A program made the translations under genes and the position numbers. A model generated the notes under the pieces. The model saw only the letters and a program-made list of their open reading frames with translations. It did not search any database and was not told where the DNA came from. A stretch of 64,000 bases of DNA from Actinoplanes campanulatus (GTDB lineage Bacteria; Actinomycetota; Actinomycetes; Mycobacteriales; Micromonosporaceae), in assembly GCF_014647795.1 (NCBI RefSeq), contig NZ_BMPW01000032.1:28814-92813 (forward strand). Direction: 5' to 3'. Positions 23,244 to 33,667 of the stretch are shown here, in pieces (position 1 is the first letter of the stretch; each line of letters begins with the position of its first letter).

Positions 23244-24038
23244 TCAGGCGGTTGCGGACTCCCCTCCGGACAGCGCTTCGGCCACGTTGCGGGCGGCGGC
23301 GGTGAGCTTGGCCCGCACCACGCGGGCCGAGGTCAGCATCTCGGCGGCGGGCATGGAGCAGGCGAGGACGAGGCGGCGCTCCATGTCCCGGTCGGCCACG
23401 ACGACGACGGCGGCGGACGCCAGACCCTGCCGGAACTGACCCATCTCGATCTGCATGCCGCGCCGCTCGCCGGCGGCCAGGTCGGCCTCCAGCGCCTCGG
23501 GTGTGGTGAGGGTCGCCGGGGTGAAGGCCCGCATCCCGTAGTCGCGCAGGTATCGCGACCGCTGGTCGGGGGTGAGCGTGGCGAGAAGGGCCTTGCCGAG
23601 CGCGGTGGCATGGCCGCCCTCGTCGAAGCCGGGGGCCACGTCGTCCATGAAGGGGGACCGGGCGCCCTCGGCCGACGCCGTGACGGCTATCCGCCCGCCC
23701 ACGAACCGCCCGAGATAGTGACTGTATCCACTGTCGACGGCCGCCCGGCGCAGCGCCTCACCGACCGCGGGCGGCCCACGGAAGGCGGAGACCAGCTCCC
23801 GATATCGATCAGCGATCTCGAGGCCGACGATGTAGGTGCCGTCCTCGCGCCGGATCACGTAGCCCTCGTAGGCCAGTGTCCGCACGAGGTGGTACGTCGT
23901 CGCGACGGTCAGCTCGCACCTGCGGGCTATCTGTTTCACGGTCAGCCCTCGTGGAGCTCGTCCCACCGACTCCAGCACGCGCAGGGCACGCGAAACGCTC
24001 CGGATGAGATCTGACGGCTCCGCTAGGGGGTCACGCAC
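23244..24038 (-). CDS. IclR family transcriptional regulator
   Basis: 264 aa. An N-terminal winged helix (residues about 12-75, with LTVKQIARRCELTVATTYHLVRTLAYEGYV) and a C-terminal effector domain (about 85-255, including GGHATALGKALLATL and the RDYGMRAFTPATLTT segment). IclR proteins bind small carboxylic or aromatic ligands and control catabolic operons. The GTG start has GGAGGT five bases upstream. No catabolic operon adjoins; the target is unknown, autoregulation is likely. Confidence 0.92.
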   Translation of the reverse strand: MRDPLAEPSDLIRSVSRALRVLESVGRAPRGLTVKQIARRCELTVATTYHLVRTLAYEGYVIRREDGTYIVGLEIADRYRELVSAFRGPPAVGEALRRAAVDSGYSHYLGRFVGGRIAVTASAEGARSPFMDDVAPGFDEGGHATALGKALLATLTPDQRSRYLRDYGMRAFTPATLTTPEALEADLAAGERRGMQIEMGQFRQGLASAAVVVVADRDMERRLVLACSMPAAEMLTSARVVRAKLTAAARNVAEALSGGESATA

Positions 24039-24197
24039 AGCTACCTCCGAAACCAGGGACTTACACCATATGAAGAATCGTGCTTCTACGGAATGCCAAA
24101 TGCATGTGGATCACGATCGATCTTCACAGTGGGTGCGATCAATGGAACTGTCCGCATCCGGATAGCCCGTCCCGTCGAACCGCTTCCACCAGCAAAA

Positions 24198-24227
24198 AGC
24201 CGGCGCCGCAACGAAGCGGCGCCGGCT
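24198..24227 (-). terminator. Terminator of the polyprenyl synthase gene
   Basis: Arms AGCCGGCGCCGC (24198-24209) and GCGGCGCCGGCT (24216-24227), 6-nt loop, located 29 bases past the stop of the minus-strand gene. In that direction the stem is followed by a T run, giving a complete intrinsic terminator. Confidence 0.9.
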
Positions 24228-24255
24228 GGCAGGCGAAAACAGCGAAATATGGAGA

Positions 24256-25287
24256 TCAGCCGGTGCGGTCGGCGATGAAGTCGCAGAGCGACTCCATGGC
24301 CCGCTTCGGCGCCCCGTCAGGCAGCGGAGCGAGCTGCGTCCGTGCCTCCTCGGCGTAACTGCGGACCGTCTCCCGCGCCCGCTTCATCGCCGCCGACTCC
24401 CGCAACAGGGACAGCGCCTCGGCATGCAGCGTGTCGTCGGTGATCGGGCCGGCCGCCAGCAGCTCGCGCAGCCGGACCGCCGACGCGTCGGTGTCGTCAC
24501 CGGCCAGTGCGTACAGCACCGGGAGGGTCGGAATGCCCTCGCGCAGGTCGGTGCCGGGCGTCTTACCGGACTGGACGGACTCGCTGGCGATGTCGAGCAG
24601 ATCGTCGGAGAGCTGGAACGCGATCCCGATGGCGTGCCCATACCCGGCGAGGGCCTCCACATGCTCCGGCCGGGCGCCGGAGAACAGCCCGCCGAACCGG
24701 GCCGCGGTGGCGATCAGGGACGCCGTCTTCTCGGTGATGACGAACAGGTGGTGCTCGATCGGGTCGGTGCCGCGCGGCCCCACCGTCTCGGCGATCTGCC
24801 CGTGCACCAGACGGGCGAACGTCTGCGCCTGCAGGTGCACCGCCTCGGTGCCGAGGCTGGCCGCCAGATCCGCGGCCTGGGCGAAGAGGTAGTCGCCGAC
24901 CAGGATCGCCACCGAGTTGCCCCAGCGCGCGTTCGCGCTGGACGCGCCCCGGCGCACGGCCGCCTCGTCCATCACGTCGTCGTGGTACAGCGTTGCGAGG
25001 TGGGTCAGCTCCACCACGTTGGCCGCGGCCACGACCTCGGGCGACGCCGGGTCGCCGAACTGCGCCCCCAACGCGACAAGCAACGGCCGGAACCGCTTGC
25101 CGCCGGCATCGGCCAGATGCCGGGCCGCCTCGGCCACCAACGGATCGGCGCTGGTCACGTGGACCCGCAGCGCCTCCTCCACAGCGGCCAAAGTCGCCGA
25201 CACCGACTCGTCCATCGCGGGATCGACGTCGAGGCCCAGCGATGACAGCGCCGTTTCGCGCGGGGTCGGATCACCGGTGCTCACCAC
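24256..25287 (-). CDS. Long-chain trans-polyprenyl diphosphate synthase
   Basis: About 343 aa. First Asp-rich motif HDDVMD (Asp103, Asp104, Asp107) and second SDDLLD (Asp228, Asp229, Asp232) bind Mg-diphosphates; GGKRFRP (62-68) binds the allylic/isopentenyl substrate. A small residue (Ala98) five positions before the first motif permits long products. The enzyme condenses isopentenyl diphosphate to a C35-C50 chain, most likely the menaquinone tail: it lies directly upstream (in chromosomal order) of the nuo and menaquinone genes, as grcC1 lies by menJ in mycobacteria. Two adjacent GTG codons at 25287 and 25284 are possible starts; the ribosome binding site is weak. Confidence 0.88.
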   Translation of the reverse strand: MVSTGDPTPRETALSSLGLDVDPAMDESVSATLAAVEEALRVHVTSADPLVAEAARHLADAGGKRFRPLLVALGAQFGDPASPEVVAAANVVELTHLATLYHDDVMDEAAVRRGASSANARWGNSVAILVGDYLFAQAADLAASLGTEAVHLQAQTFARLVHGQIAETVGPRGTDPIEHHLFVITEKTASLIATAARFGGLFSGARPEHVEALAGYGHAIGIAFQLSDDLLDIASESVQSGKTPGTDLREGIPTLPVLYALAGDDTDASAVRLRELLAAGPITDDTLHAEALSLLRESAAMKRARETVRSYAEEARTQLAPLPDGAPKRAMESLCDFIADRTG

Positions 25288-25622
25288 GCTTTCACGATGC
25301 CATACCGTCCATCCGGTTTCTGTCCCAGGGTGGCACGCGACAAGATCAAAAACCCGACAGCACGGGTACGGGCGACGCGGCGCCTTAACGAGCAGTCCGC
25401 ATCCTCGAACCCGCCGGTGTCGGCCACGGGTGATCGAAGACGGTCATGAACGCCCGGTGCGGGGGTCCCAGGTCGCCGGTGGGCCGCGTGTGGACCTCAT
25501 CCGGGAAGGTGGTCGGCTCCCCGTACCGAAATCTGTCCTGGATCTTTCAGGCCGTTTGCCGTGGGGCCGGAGAAAGGCGAGAGCCCCGACCGCCGGCCGG
25601 GGCTCTCGCGTCCTGATCATTT
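25288..25622. terminator. Intergenic stretch with the nuo operon terminator
   Basis: 335 bp between nuoN and the prenyl synthase promoter. A hairpin GAGAGCCCC/GGGGCTCTC (25579-25587 and 25599-25607) lies 16 bp beyond the nuoN stop and is the likely end of the 14-gene nuo transcript. The rest shows no supported gene. Confidence 0.75.
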
Positions 25623-27155
25623 TCAGCGCACGAACTCGGACGCTTCCCGGGTGAGATCGATCAGCGGCGCGGGCACCACGCCCAGCGCCACCGTCACGAT
25701 CACGCCGATCCCCAGCACCGCCGAGGTGAGGAAGCCCGGGATCGACACGGTCGGCGCCGACTCGCCCGGCTCGGACAGCCACATCAGCACGACCACCCGC
25801 AGGTACGGGAAGGCCAGCAGCATGCTGGTGATCACGCCGAAGATGACGAGCCAGGTCTGCCCGCCCTCGACGGCCGCCCCGAAGACCGCGAACTTGCTGG
25901 TGAAGCCGCTGGTCAGCGGAATGCCCGCGAAGGTGAGCAGGATGAAGGTGAAGACACCGGCCAGCAGCGGGCTCTTCCGGCCGATGCCGGCCCACCGGGA
26001 CAGGTGGGTGGCCTCCCCGTCCGCGTCGCGCACCAGGCTGATGATCGCGAACGCCGCGAGCACCGAGAAGCCGTACGCCACCAGGTAGAACATCGTGCCG
26101 CTGAGGCCCTCCTCGTTGAGCGCGAGCACGCCCACCAGCAGGTAGCCGGCGTTCGCGATCGACGAGTAGGCCAGCAGGCGCTTGAGGTCGGTCTGGGTGA
26201 CCGCCAGGACCGCGCCGATGAACATGGTGAGCACCGCGATCGTCCCGAGGATCGGCTGGAAGCTCCAGCGCACCCCCTCGAACGCCACGTAGAGGATCCG
26301 CAGCAGGGCCCCGAACGCGGCGACCTTCGTGCAGGCCGCCATGAACGCGGTGATCGGCGTGGGCGCGCCCTGGTAGACGTCCGGCGTCCAGACGTGGAAC
26401 GGGGCCAGCGCCGCCTTGAAGAGCAGGCCGATCGCGACCATCGCCAGGCCCACGTAGAGCAGCACCTCGCTGCGCTGCGGGTTGGCGACCGCCTCGTGCA
26501 CCACCTCGAGCTGGATCCCGCCCGCGTAGCCGTAGACGAAGGCCACGCCGAACAGGAAGAACGCCGAGGCGTACGAGCCGAGCAGGAAGTACTTGAGCGC
26601 CGCCTCCTGGCTGAGCAGGCGCCGCCGCCGGGCGAGCGCGCACAGCAGGTAGAGCGGCAGCGAGAAGACCTCCAGCGCCACGAACATGGTGAGCAGGTCG
26701 TTCGCCGCGACGAACAGGAGCATGCCGCCGAGCGCGAACACGGTGAGCGGGTACACCTCGGTGGCGCCGGGGCGGCCACCGGCCTGCTGGAGGTCCTTCT
26801 GCGAGCCGACGGTGACCGCGGCCTGCGAGACGAACGCCCCGCCCTTCTCGATCGATCGCTCACCGATCAGCAGCAGTGACACCCCGCCGAGCACCAGGAT
26901 CGAGCCCTGGAGGAACAGGGTCGGCCCGTCGACCGCGACCGCGCCGCCGATGGTGACGGTCCGGGTGCCGCGCTGCCACACCACCGCGGCCAGGGCCGCG
27001 ACCACTGCGACAAGGGCCAGACCCAGCTGTACGGCGTTGCGCGCCCGCTGCGGGGTCACCACCTCGGCGACGACGCCGAGGCAGGCCGCCCCGAAGAGGA
27101 TCAGCATGGGCAGCAGTGCCCCGTAGTCGATCGGGGGCAGTTGTAGGGATTCCAT
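25623..27155 (-). CDS. nuoN: NADH-quinone oxidoreductase subunit N
   Basis: 510 aa, about fourteen membrane helices. One of the three antiporter-like proton-pumping subunits of complex I. Typical segments: LKYFLLGSYASAFFLFGVAFVYG with the conserved Lys, PFHVWTPDVYQGAPTPITAFMA, and LLAYSSIANAGYLLVG. The ATG lies two bases after the nuoM stop. Last gene of the operon. Confidence 0.97.
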   Translation of the reverse strand: MESLQLPPIDYGALLPMLILFGAACLGVVAEVVTPQRARNAVQLGLALVAVVAALAAVVWQRGTRTVTIGGAVAVDGPTLFLQGSILVLGGVSLLLIGERSIEKGGAFVSQAAVTVGSQKDLQQAGGRPGATEVYPLTVFALGGMLLFVAANDLLTMFVALEVFSLPLYLLCALARRRRLLSQEAALKYFLLGSYASAFFLFGVAFVYGYAGGIQLEVVHEAVANPQRSEVLLYVGLAMVAIGLLFKAALAPFHVWTPDVYQGAPTPITAFMAACTKVAAFGALLRILYVAFEGVRWSFQPILGTIAVLTMFIGAVLAVTQTDLKRLLAYSSIANAGYLLVGVLALNEEGLSGTMFYLVAYGFSVLAAFAIISLVRDADGEATHLSRWAGIGRKSPLLAGVFTFILLTFAGIPLTSGFTSKFAVFGAAVEGGQTWLVIFGVITSMLLAFPYLRVVVLMWLSEPGESAPTVSIPGFLTSAVLGIGVIVTVALGVVPAPLIDLTREASEFVR

Positions 27156-27157
27156 GG

Positions 27158-28696
27158 TCAGCCGCCCACCTTTCCGCCGGCCTCCACCGCGGGGACCGGG
27201 TCATTCGCGCCGACGTCCTGCATCGTCGCCTGCACCGCGGGGTTGATCACGTCGGTGACCGGCTTCGGGTAGAAGCCGAGCACCAGCAGGAGCAGGATCA
27301 GGGGTGCCACGACCGCCTTCTCCCGCAGGGTGATGTCCTTCGACATGGCCGGCACCTCGGTGAGCGCCGGGTTGAGCGTGCCCTGGGTGGTCCGTTGGAT
27401 CATCCACAGCACGTACGCCGCGGCCAGCACGATCCCGAGGGTCGCCACCACCGCGTACCCCTTGTGGGTGCTGAACGTGCCGATCAGCACCAGGAACTCG
27501 CTGACGAACGGGGCCGTGCCGGGCAGCGCCAGCGACGCCAGACCGGCGAAGAACAGCACCCCGGCCAGCACCGGCATCAGCTTCCCGGCCCCACCGAAGT
27601 CGCTGACCAGCGCCGAGCCGCGCCGAGCCACGAACATGCCGACCACGATGAACAGCAGGCCGGTGGCCAGACCGTGGTTGACCATGTAGAGCACCGCGCC
27701 GGTCCCGGCCTGCGTGGTGAAGGCGAAGATGCCGATGCCGATGAAGCCGAAGTGGGCGATCGACGTGTACGACACGAGCCGCTTCAGGTCGTTCTGCCCG
27801 ACCGCGAGCAGCGCCGCGTAGATGATGCCGATCACCGCGAGGACCATGGCGGCCGGTGCGAACCAGCGCGACGCCTCCGGGAAGAGCGAGAGGCAGTAGC
27901 GCAGGATGCCGAACGTGCCCACCTTGTCCATCACGCCGACCAGCAGCGCCGCGGCGCCGGCCGGGGCGGCCCCACCGGAGTCCGGCAGCCAGGTGTGGAA
28001 CGGGAAGAACGGCGCCTTGATCGCGAACGCCACGAAGAAGCCGAGGAACAGCCAGCGCGCGGTGTTCTGGTCGATCTGGGCGGTGCCCTTCACCAGCTCG
28101 GCGAAGTCGAACGTGTGCCCGCCGAGCGCCCACAGCCCGATCACCGAGGCCAGCATGAAGAGGCCGCCGACCAGGCTGTAGAGGAAGAACTTGACGGCCG
28201 CGTACTGCTTCTGGCCACTGCCGAACGAGCCGATGATGAAGTACATCGGGATCAGCATGATCTCGAAGAACACGTAGAACAGGAACACGTCCGCCGCGGC
28301 GAACACCCCGATCATGGTGAACTCGAAGGCCAGCAGCAGCGCGAAGTAGGCCGGCGCCGACCGGGTGCTCTGGTCGACGTCGTGCCAGCTCGCCAGGATC
28401 ACGACCGGGAACAGGATCGCGATCAGCAACAGCATCACGAGCGCGATGCCGTCGGCCGCGAAGGTGAGCCGGGCGTCCCAGGACGGGATCCAGGCGTACG
28501 ACTCACGGAACTGGAACCGGTCGCCGCCGATGGTGAACGCGCCCCACATGACGGCGCTCAGCACCAGGACGGCCAGCGACCAGCCCAGTGCCACGATCTT
28601 GGCGAGCTCCGCTTTCGTACGCGGAATGAAGGCCACCACCGCGGCCCCCACCAGGGGCAGGGCCGTCAGGATGGACAGGAACGGGAAGTCTTTCAC
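27158..28696 (-). CDS. nuoM: NADH-quinone oxidoreductase subunit M
   Basis: 512 aa, about fourteen membrane helices; antiporter-like subunit. Motifs: the conserved Glu helix YVFFEIMLIPMYFII, KFFLYSLVGGLFML, PFFPFHTWLPDSGGAAPAGA (the family usually has H-T-W-L-P-D-A-H, here D-S-G-G), and RLVSYTSIAHFGFIGIG. GTG at 28694-28696 overlaps the nuoL stop as GTGA and is preferred to the GTG nine bases earlier inside nuoL. Confidence 0.96.
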   Translation of the reverse strand: MKDFPFLSILTALPLVGAAVVAFIPRTKAELAKIVALGWSLAVLVLSAVMWGAFTIGGDRFQFRESYAWIPSWDARLTFAADGIALVMLLLIAILFPVVILASWHDVDQSTRSAPAYFALLLAFEFTMIGVFAAADVFLFYVFFEIMLIPMYFIIGSFGSGQKQYAAVKFFLYSLVGGLFMLASVIGLWALGGHTFDFAELVKGTAQIDQNTARWLFLGFFVAFAIKAPFFPFHTWLPDSGGAAPAGAAALLVGVMDKVGTFGILRYCLSLFPEASRWFAPAAMVLAVIGIIYAALLAVGQNDLKRLVSYTSIAHFGFIGIGIFAFTTQAGTGAVLYMVNHGLATGLLFIVVGMFVARRGSALVSDFGGAGKLMPVLAGVLFFAGLASLALPGTAPFVSEFLVLIGTFSTHKGYAVVATLGIVLAAAYVLWMIQRTTQGTLNPALTEVPAMSKDITLREKAVVAPLILLLLVLGFYPKPVTDVINPAVQATMQDVGANDPVPAVEAGGKVGG

Positions 28697-30615
28697 GCCA
28701 ACCACCCCAGCTGGATCGCGAGGAAGGCGCCGACCACCAGCATCGCGCCGGTGAGCATGGACAGCGCGTACGAACGAACGAATCCGGTCTGGAGCCGGCG
28801 CAGCCTGCCGGACCCACCGCCGACCGCGGCCGCGAGGCCGTTGACCAGGCCGTCGATGCCCTTGCCGTCGAGGTAGACGAGCGCCCGGGTGAGGTAGATG
28901 CCGGGCCGTTCGAAGACCGCCTCGTTGAACGCGTCCGTGTAGAGGTTGCGCCGCGCAGCGGTGACCAGGACCCCGGCCGGCTGCGGTTCGAGGGCCGTGC
29001 CCCGGCGGAAGAGCGCCCAGGCCAGGCCCGCCCCGATGATCGTGACCACCAGCGACAGTGCGGTGATCACGGTGTGCGAGAGGACGCCGTGCGCCTCCTC
29101 ACCGTGCTCGCCGAAGACCGGGTTCAGCCAGTCCGGCACGCTGGTGCTCATCAGGAAACCGGCGCCGACCGAGCCGATCGCCAGCAGGATCAGCGGGATC
29201 GTCATGATCGCCGGCGACTCGTGCGGGTGCTGGTTGTCCTCGGTCCAGCGGGCCGGGCCGTGGAAGGTCAGCACGAAGAGCCGGGTCATGTAGAACGCGG
29301 TCAGGCCGGCGCCGATCAGCGCGGCCATTCCGAAGACCCAGGCCTCCCAGACGACCTCACGCTCGAAGGCGGCCGCGATGATCGGCTCCTTGGAGAAGTA
29401 GCCGGACAGCGGCGGGATGCCGATGATCGCGAGCCAGCCGGTGCCGAAGGTCAGCCAGGTGATCTTCATGTGCTTCGACAGGCCACCGAAACGCCGGATG
29501 TCGACCTGGTCGTGCATCCCGTGCATGACCGAGCCGGCGCCGAGGAACATGTTGGCCTTGAAGAAGCCGTGCGCCAGCAGGTGCACGATGGCCAGCGCGT
29601 ACGCCCCACCGCCGAGCCCCACGCCGAGGAACATGTAGCCGATCTGGCTGACCGTCGACCAGGCCAGGACGCGCTTGATGTCGTCCTTGGCCGCACCGAT
29701 GACACAGCCGATCAGCAGGGTCAGCGCGCCGACGCTCACCACGACCAACTGGAGCGTGGTGTTCGCCGAGAAGATCGGGTTGGACCGGGCGATCAGGTAG
29801 ACGCCGGCGGTGACCATGGTCGCCGCGTGGATGAGCGCGGAGACCGGGGTCGGGCCCTCCATCGCGTCCGGGAGCCAGGCCTGCAACGGGAACTGGCCGG
29901 ACTTACCGCAGGCGCCGAGCAGCAGCAGGATTCCCATGACCAGGATGGTTCCGGCGGCCAGCGAGTCGACACCGTTGAAGACGTCCTCGTACTGGGTGCT
30001 GCCCAGCTCGGTGAACATCAGGAAGATGCCGATCGCCAGGCCGGCGTCGCCGACCCGGTTCATCAGGAACGCCTTCTTGCCGGCGGTGGCCGCCGACGGC
30101 CGGGTGTACCAGAACGAGATCAGCAGGTAGGACGCCAGACCGACGCCCTCCCAGCCGAAGTACAGCATCACGTAGTTGTTGCCCAGGACCAGCAGCAACA
30201 TCGCCGAGACGAAGAGGTTGAAGTAGCCGAAGAACTTCCGCCGGCCGGGGTCGTGCTCCATGTACCCGACCGCGTACAGGTGGATCAGCGAGCCGACACC
30301 GGTGATCAGCAGGACGAAGACACCGGCCAGCGGATCGAAGAGCAGGCCGAAGTCGACGTTCAGCCGGCCGACCACGATGAAGTCCCAGAGGCTCAGCTCA
30401 GCCGACCTCTGCGAGGCCTCCAGACCGGACAAACTAACAAAAAAGATCAGACCGAGTACGAACGAGGCCGCAACCGAGGCGACGCCGAGCCAATGGCCCC
30501 ATTTGTCGGCCCGCTTGCCGAGCAACAGCAGGATCGCCGCGCTGGCCAGCGGAATCGCCACGAGCAACCAGATGTTGCTCAGCACTCCCGTAGCCGGGGC
30601 GTAACTGATTTCCAC
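28693..30615 (-). CDS. nuoL: NADH-quinone oxidoreductase subunit L
   Basis: 640 aa, about sixteen membrane helices, including the long lateral helix of the family near the C-terminus. Distal proton-pumping subunit of complex I. Motifs: YFGWEGVGLASYLLI with the conserved Glu, FPLQAWLPDAMEGPTPVSALIHAATMV, and KRVLAWSTVSQIGYMFLG. GTG at 30613-30615 is chosen because AAGGGG stands six bases upstream and the encoded N-terminus begins just before the first helix; a longer frame crosses nuoK. Confidence 0.97.
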   Translation of the reverse strand: MEISYAPATGVLSNIWLLVAIPLASAAILLLLGKRADKWGHWLGVASVAASFVLGLIFFVSLSGLEASQRSAELSLWDFIVVGRLNVDFGLLFDPLAGVFVLLITGVGSLIHLYAVGYMEHDPGRRKFFGYFNLFVSAMLLLVLGNNYVMLYFGWEGVGLASYLLISFWYTRPSAATAGKKAFLMNRVGDAGLAIGIFLMFTELGSTQYEDVFNGVDSLAAGTILVMGILLLLGACGKSGQFPLQAWLPDAMEGPTPVSALIHAATMVTAGVYLIARSNPIFSANTTLQLVVVSVGALTLLIGCVIGAAKDDIKRVLAWSTVSQIGYMFLGVGLGGGAYALAIVHLLAHGFFKANMFLGAGSVMHGMHDQVDIRRFGGLSKHMKITWLTFGTGWLAIIGIPPLSGYFSKEPIIAAAFEREVVWEAWVFGMAALIGAGLTAFYMTRLFVLTFHGPARWTEDNQHPHESPAIMTIPLILLAIGSVGAGFLMSTSVPDWLNPVFGEHGEEAHGVLSHTVITALSLVVTIIGAGLAWALFRRGTALEPQPAGVLVTAARRNLYTDAFNEAVFERPGIYLTRALVYLDGKGIDGLVNGLAAAVGGGSGRLRRLQTGFVRSYALSMLTGAMLVVGAFLAIQLGWLA

Positions 30616-30626
30616 GTCAGGCCCCT

Positions 30627-30922
<296 letters not shown>

Positions 30923-30926
<4 letters not shown>

Positions 30927-31666
30927 TTCTCGGTTCCCTTCGGCGCGGCCTCACTCGGGGTCAGCTCGCGGATCGGGAGGATCGGCGAGATGCTCCGCTC
31001 GGCTCCGTTGCCGTCCGGCAGACGACCCGGCGCGGCCACCGACATGGTGTTCGCGTAGACGCCGGGGCCGGGCTTCGGACCCGGGTAGTTGCCCGGCCGG
31101 AACCGCTCCTTCATGAGCGTCACCTGGTCCCGCTTGTCCTCCTTGGCCTTCTCGATGTGCGCCAGGATCATGGCGCCGACCGCGGCGGTGATCAGCAGCG
31201 CCGAGGTGACCTCGAAGGCGAAGACGTACTTGGTGAAGAGCAGCGAGGCGAGGCCCTCGACGTTGCCGTTCTGGTTGGCCGCGTCCAGGCCGATCGACGG
31301 GGTGTCGCCGAGCGCGCGGGCCAGACCGGTGCCGATCAGGGCGGCGAAGCCGACGCCCAGCACGATCGCGGCGACCCGCTGGCCGCGCAGCGTCTCGATC
31401 AGCGAGTCCGACGCGTCCCGGCCGACCAGCATCAGCACGAACAGGAACAGCATCATGATCGCGCCGGTGTAGACGATGATCTGGACGAAGCCCAGGAACG
31501 GCGCCGAGTTGATCACGTAGAGGAACCCGAGGTTCAGCATCGTGACCACCAGCCAGAGCGCGGAGTGCACCGCGTTGCGGGCCAGCACCATGCCGAGCGC
31601 GCCGATCACCGCGAGCGAGCCGAGGATCCAGAAGGCGACCTGCTCCCCGGTGGATACCTCGATCAT
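30923..31666 (-). CDS. nuoJ: NADH-quinone oxidoreductase subunit J
   Basis: 247 aa: five membrane helices in the first 165 residues, including [20 protein letters not shown] with the pi-bulge Tyr/Gly segment of the E-channel, then a polar C-terminal tail of about 80 residues rich in Pro, longer than in E. coli (184 aa). ATG at 31664-31666 overlaps the nuoI stop as ATGA; the longer frame is the shadow of nuoI. Confidence 0.95.
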
Positions 31667-32295
31667 GCCGCCCCCTCCCGGCGAACCGGGCCGGCCGTCT
31701 CCGGCCGGCTTGCGTGCTCCACGGGTTCGGACGCGTCGTGCGTGGCCGACGCGGCCCACGGCGCCCGCTCGGCACCTACCGAGGTGCCCGGGTTGGTGAG
31801 CGCCCCGATGTAGTAGTCCTTGTCGGTCTCGCCCAGGCGCATCGGGTGCGGCGGCTGCTCCATGCCGGGCAGCAGCGGGGCCAGCAGTTCCTTCTTCGTG
31901 AAGATCAGGTCCTGCCGGTTGTCGCGGGCCAGCTCGTACTCGTTGCTCATGGTCAGCGAGCGGGTCGGACAGGCCTCGATGCAGAGCCCGCAGAAGATGC
32001 AGCGCGCGTAGTTGATCTGGTAGATCTTCGCGTACCGCTCACCCGGCGAGAACCGCTGCTCGTCGGTGTTGTCGCCGCCCTCGACGTAGATCGCGTCGGC
32101 CGGGCAGGCCCAGGCGCACAGCTCGCAGCCGATGCACTTCTCCAGGCCGTCCGGGTGCCGGTTGAGGATGTGCCGCCCGTGGTAGCGCGGCGCCGGCTTC
32201 GGCGGGGAGAACGGGTAATCGGTGGTGATCACCTTGCGGAACATGTGCGCGAAGGTCACGCCGAACCCTTTGAAGGAGCCGGTAAACGTGCCCAC
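31663..32295 (-). CDS. nuoI: NADH-quinone oxidoreductase subunit I (two 4Fe-4S clusters)
   Basis: 210 aa. Two ferredoxin motifs, [12 protein letters not shown] and [12 protein letters not shown], bind clusters N6a and N6b that relay electrons to NuoB. The C-terminal 40 residues are a polar extension rich in Glu/Ala/Pro. GTG at 32293-32295 follows the nuoH stop by one base and uses the GGAGG that overlaps the end of nuoH. Confidence 0.96.
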   Translation of the reverse strand: MGTFTGSFKGFGVTFAHMFRKVITTDYPFSPPKPAPRYHGRHILNRHPDGLEKCIGCELCAWACPADAIYVEGGDNTDEQRFSPGERYAKIYQINYARCIFCGLCIEACPTRSLTMSNEYELARDNRQDLIFTKKELLAPLLPGMEQPPHPMRLGETDKDYYIGALTNPGTSVGAERAPWAASATHDASEPVEHASRPETAGPVRREGAA

Positions 32296-32296
32296 G

Positions 32297-33667
32297 TCAC
32301 ACCTCCTTCGTTTCGGGCTCGCCGCCGACGGTGGCGGGGGCGCGTTCGGCCACGGCCCGGCGGGCGCGAGGGCTCGGCGGGACCTGGAGGTCCATCGGCG
32401 GGACCGGGAAGCTGCCCGGCGGCCGCTGGTGCAACTCCTCCTCGAGGGAGAGCTGCTTCGGTTTCTTCGGTGCCGGCCAGCCCCAGGCGACGGCCAGGAC
32501 CAGGACCGCGACGACCGCGGTGGTGGTCCACTTGGCGGTGTCCGAGATCTGGCCACTGCGGGCGACCTTGAAGAACGCCAGGCAGAGGATCCACACCAGG
32601 TTGACCGGGATCAGGACCTTCCAGCCGAACCGCATGAACTGGTCGTAGCGCATCCGGGGAAGCGTGGCCCGCAGCCAGATGAAGCCGAAGAGCAGGATCA
32701 GCACCTTGCCGAAGAACCAGAGCAGCGGCCAGTAGCCGGAGTTGGCGCCCTCCCAGAAAGTGGTGATCGGGGCCGGAGCCCGCCAGCCGCCCAGGAACAG
32801 CGTGGTCGCGAACGCCGAGACGGTGATCATGTTGATGTACTCGGCCAGGAAGAACAGCGCGAACTTGAACGACGAGTACTCGGTGTGGAAACCGCCGACC
32901 AGCTCGGACTCGGCCTCGGGGAGGTCGAACGGGGCCCGGTTCGTCTCACCGACGGCCGCGATCATGTAGATGATAAAGCTCGGCAGGAGCTGGACCGCGT
33001 ACCAGCCGGGGGCGGTCAGCTCGGTGCCGAAGATCTCCACCGGGGTGCCGGAGGCCTGCGCCTTGACGATCTGCGAGGTGCTCATCGTGCCGGCGGTCAT
33101 GAACACCGCCACGATGGACAGGCCCATCGCGACCTCGTACGAGATCATCTGAGCACTCGACCGCAGGCCGCCGAGCAGCGGGTAGGTCGAGCCGGAGGCC
33201 CAGCCGGCCAGCACCACGCCGTAGACGCTCATCGACGAGCAGGCGAGCAGCACCAGCACCGAGACCGGTACGTCGGTGAGCTGCAGCGCGGTCTTCTGAC
33301 CGAACATGGTCACCACGCCACCGAACGGCATCACCGAGAAGGCGGTGAAGGCCGTGGTCGCGGAGATCACCGGGGCGATGAAGTAGACCACCTTGTCGGC
33401 GGTCTTCGGGATGATCTCCTCCTTGAACGGCAGCTTCATGCCGTCGCTGAGGCTCTGCAACCAGCCCTTCGGGCCGACCTGGTTGGGGCCAGGCCGGACC
33501 GCCATCCGGGCCACGACCTTGCGCTCGTAGTTGATCGTGAACAGCGTCAGCAGCAGGAGCAGGACGAAGACGCCGACCAGCTTGATCAGAACGATCCACC
33601 AGACGTCGTTCTCGAACGTCTCCAGGGTGGGATCGACGGCGTGTGCCGCCACCGCAAGCTCGCTCAT
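32297..33667 (-). CDS. nuoH: NADH-quinone oxidoreductase subunit H
   Basis: 456 aa with eight membrane helices; forms the quinone chamber of complex I. Motifs: [42 protein letters not shown] and [15 protein letters not shown]. The C-terminus has a cytoplasmic extension of about 55 residues (Pro/Arg/Glu) beyond the usual end. ATG at 33665-33667 overlaps nuoG as ATGA. Confidence 0.97.
   Translation of the reverse strand: MSELAVAAHAVDPTLETFENDVWWIVLIKLVGVFVLLLLLTLFTINYERKVVARMAVRPGPNQVGPKGWLQSLSDGMKLPFKEEIIPKTADKVVYFIAPVISATTAFTAFSVMPFGGVVTMFGQKTALQLTDVPVSVLVLLACSSMSVYGVVLAGWASGSTYPLLGGLRSSAQMISYEVAMGLSIVAVFMTAGTMSTSQIVKAQASGTPVEIFGTELTAPGWYAVQLLPSFIIYMIAAVGETNRAPFDLPEAESELVGGFHTEYSSFKFALFFLAEYINMITVSAFATTLFLGGWRAPAPITTFWEGANSGYWPLLWFFGKVLILLFGFIWLRATLPRMRYDQFMRFGWKVLIPVNLVWILCLAFFKVARSGQISDTAKWTTTAVVAVLVLAVAWGWPAPKKPKQLSLEEELHQRPPGSFPVPPMDLQVPPSPRARRAVAERAPATVGGEPETKEV

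Noticed and set aside
25447-25560. Possible short gene between nuoN and the prenyl synthase
   Set aside because: No family features, no ribosome binding site, and mixed composition; treated as intergenic.
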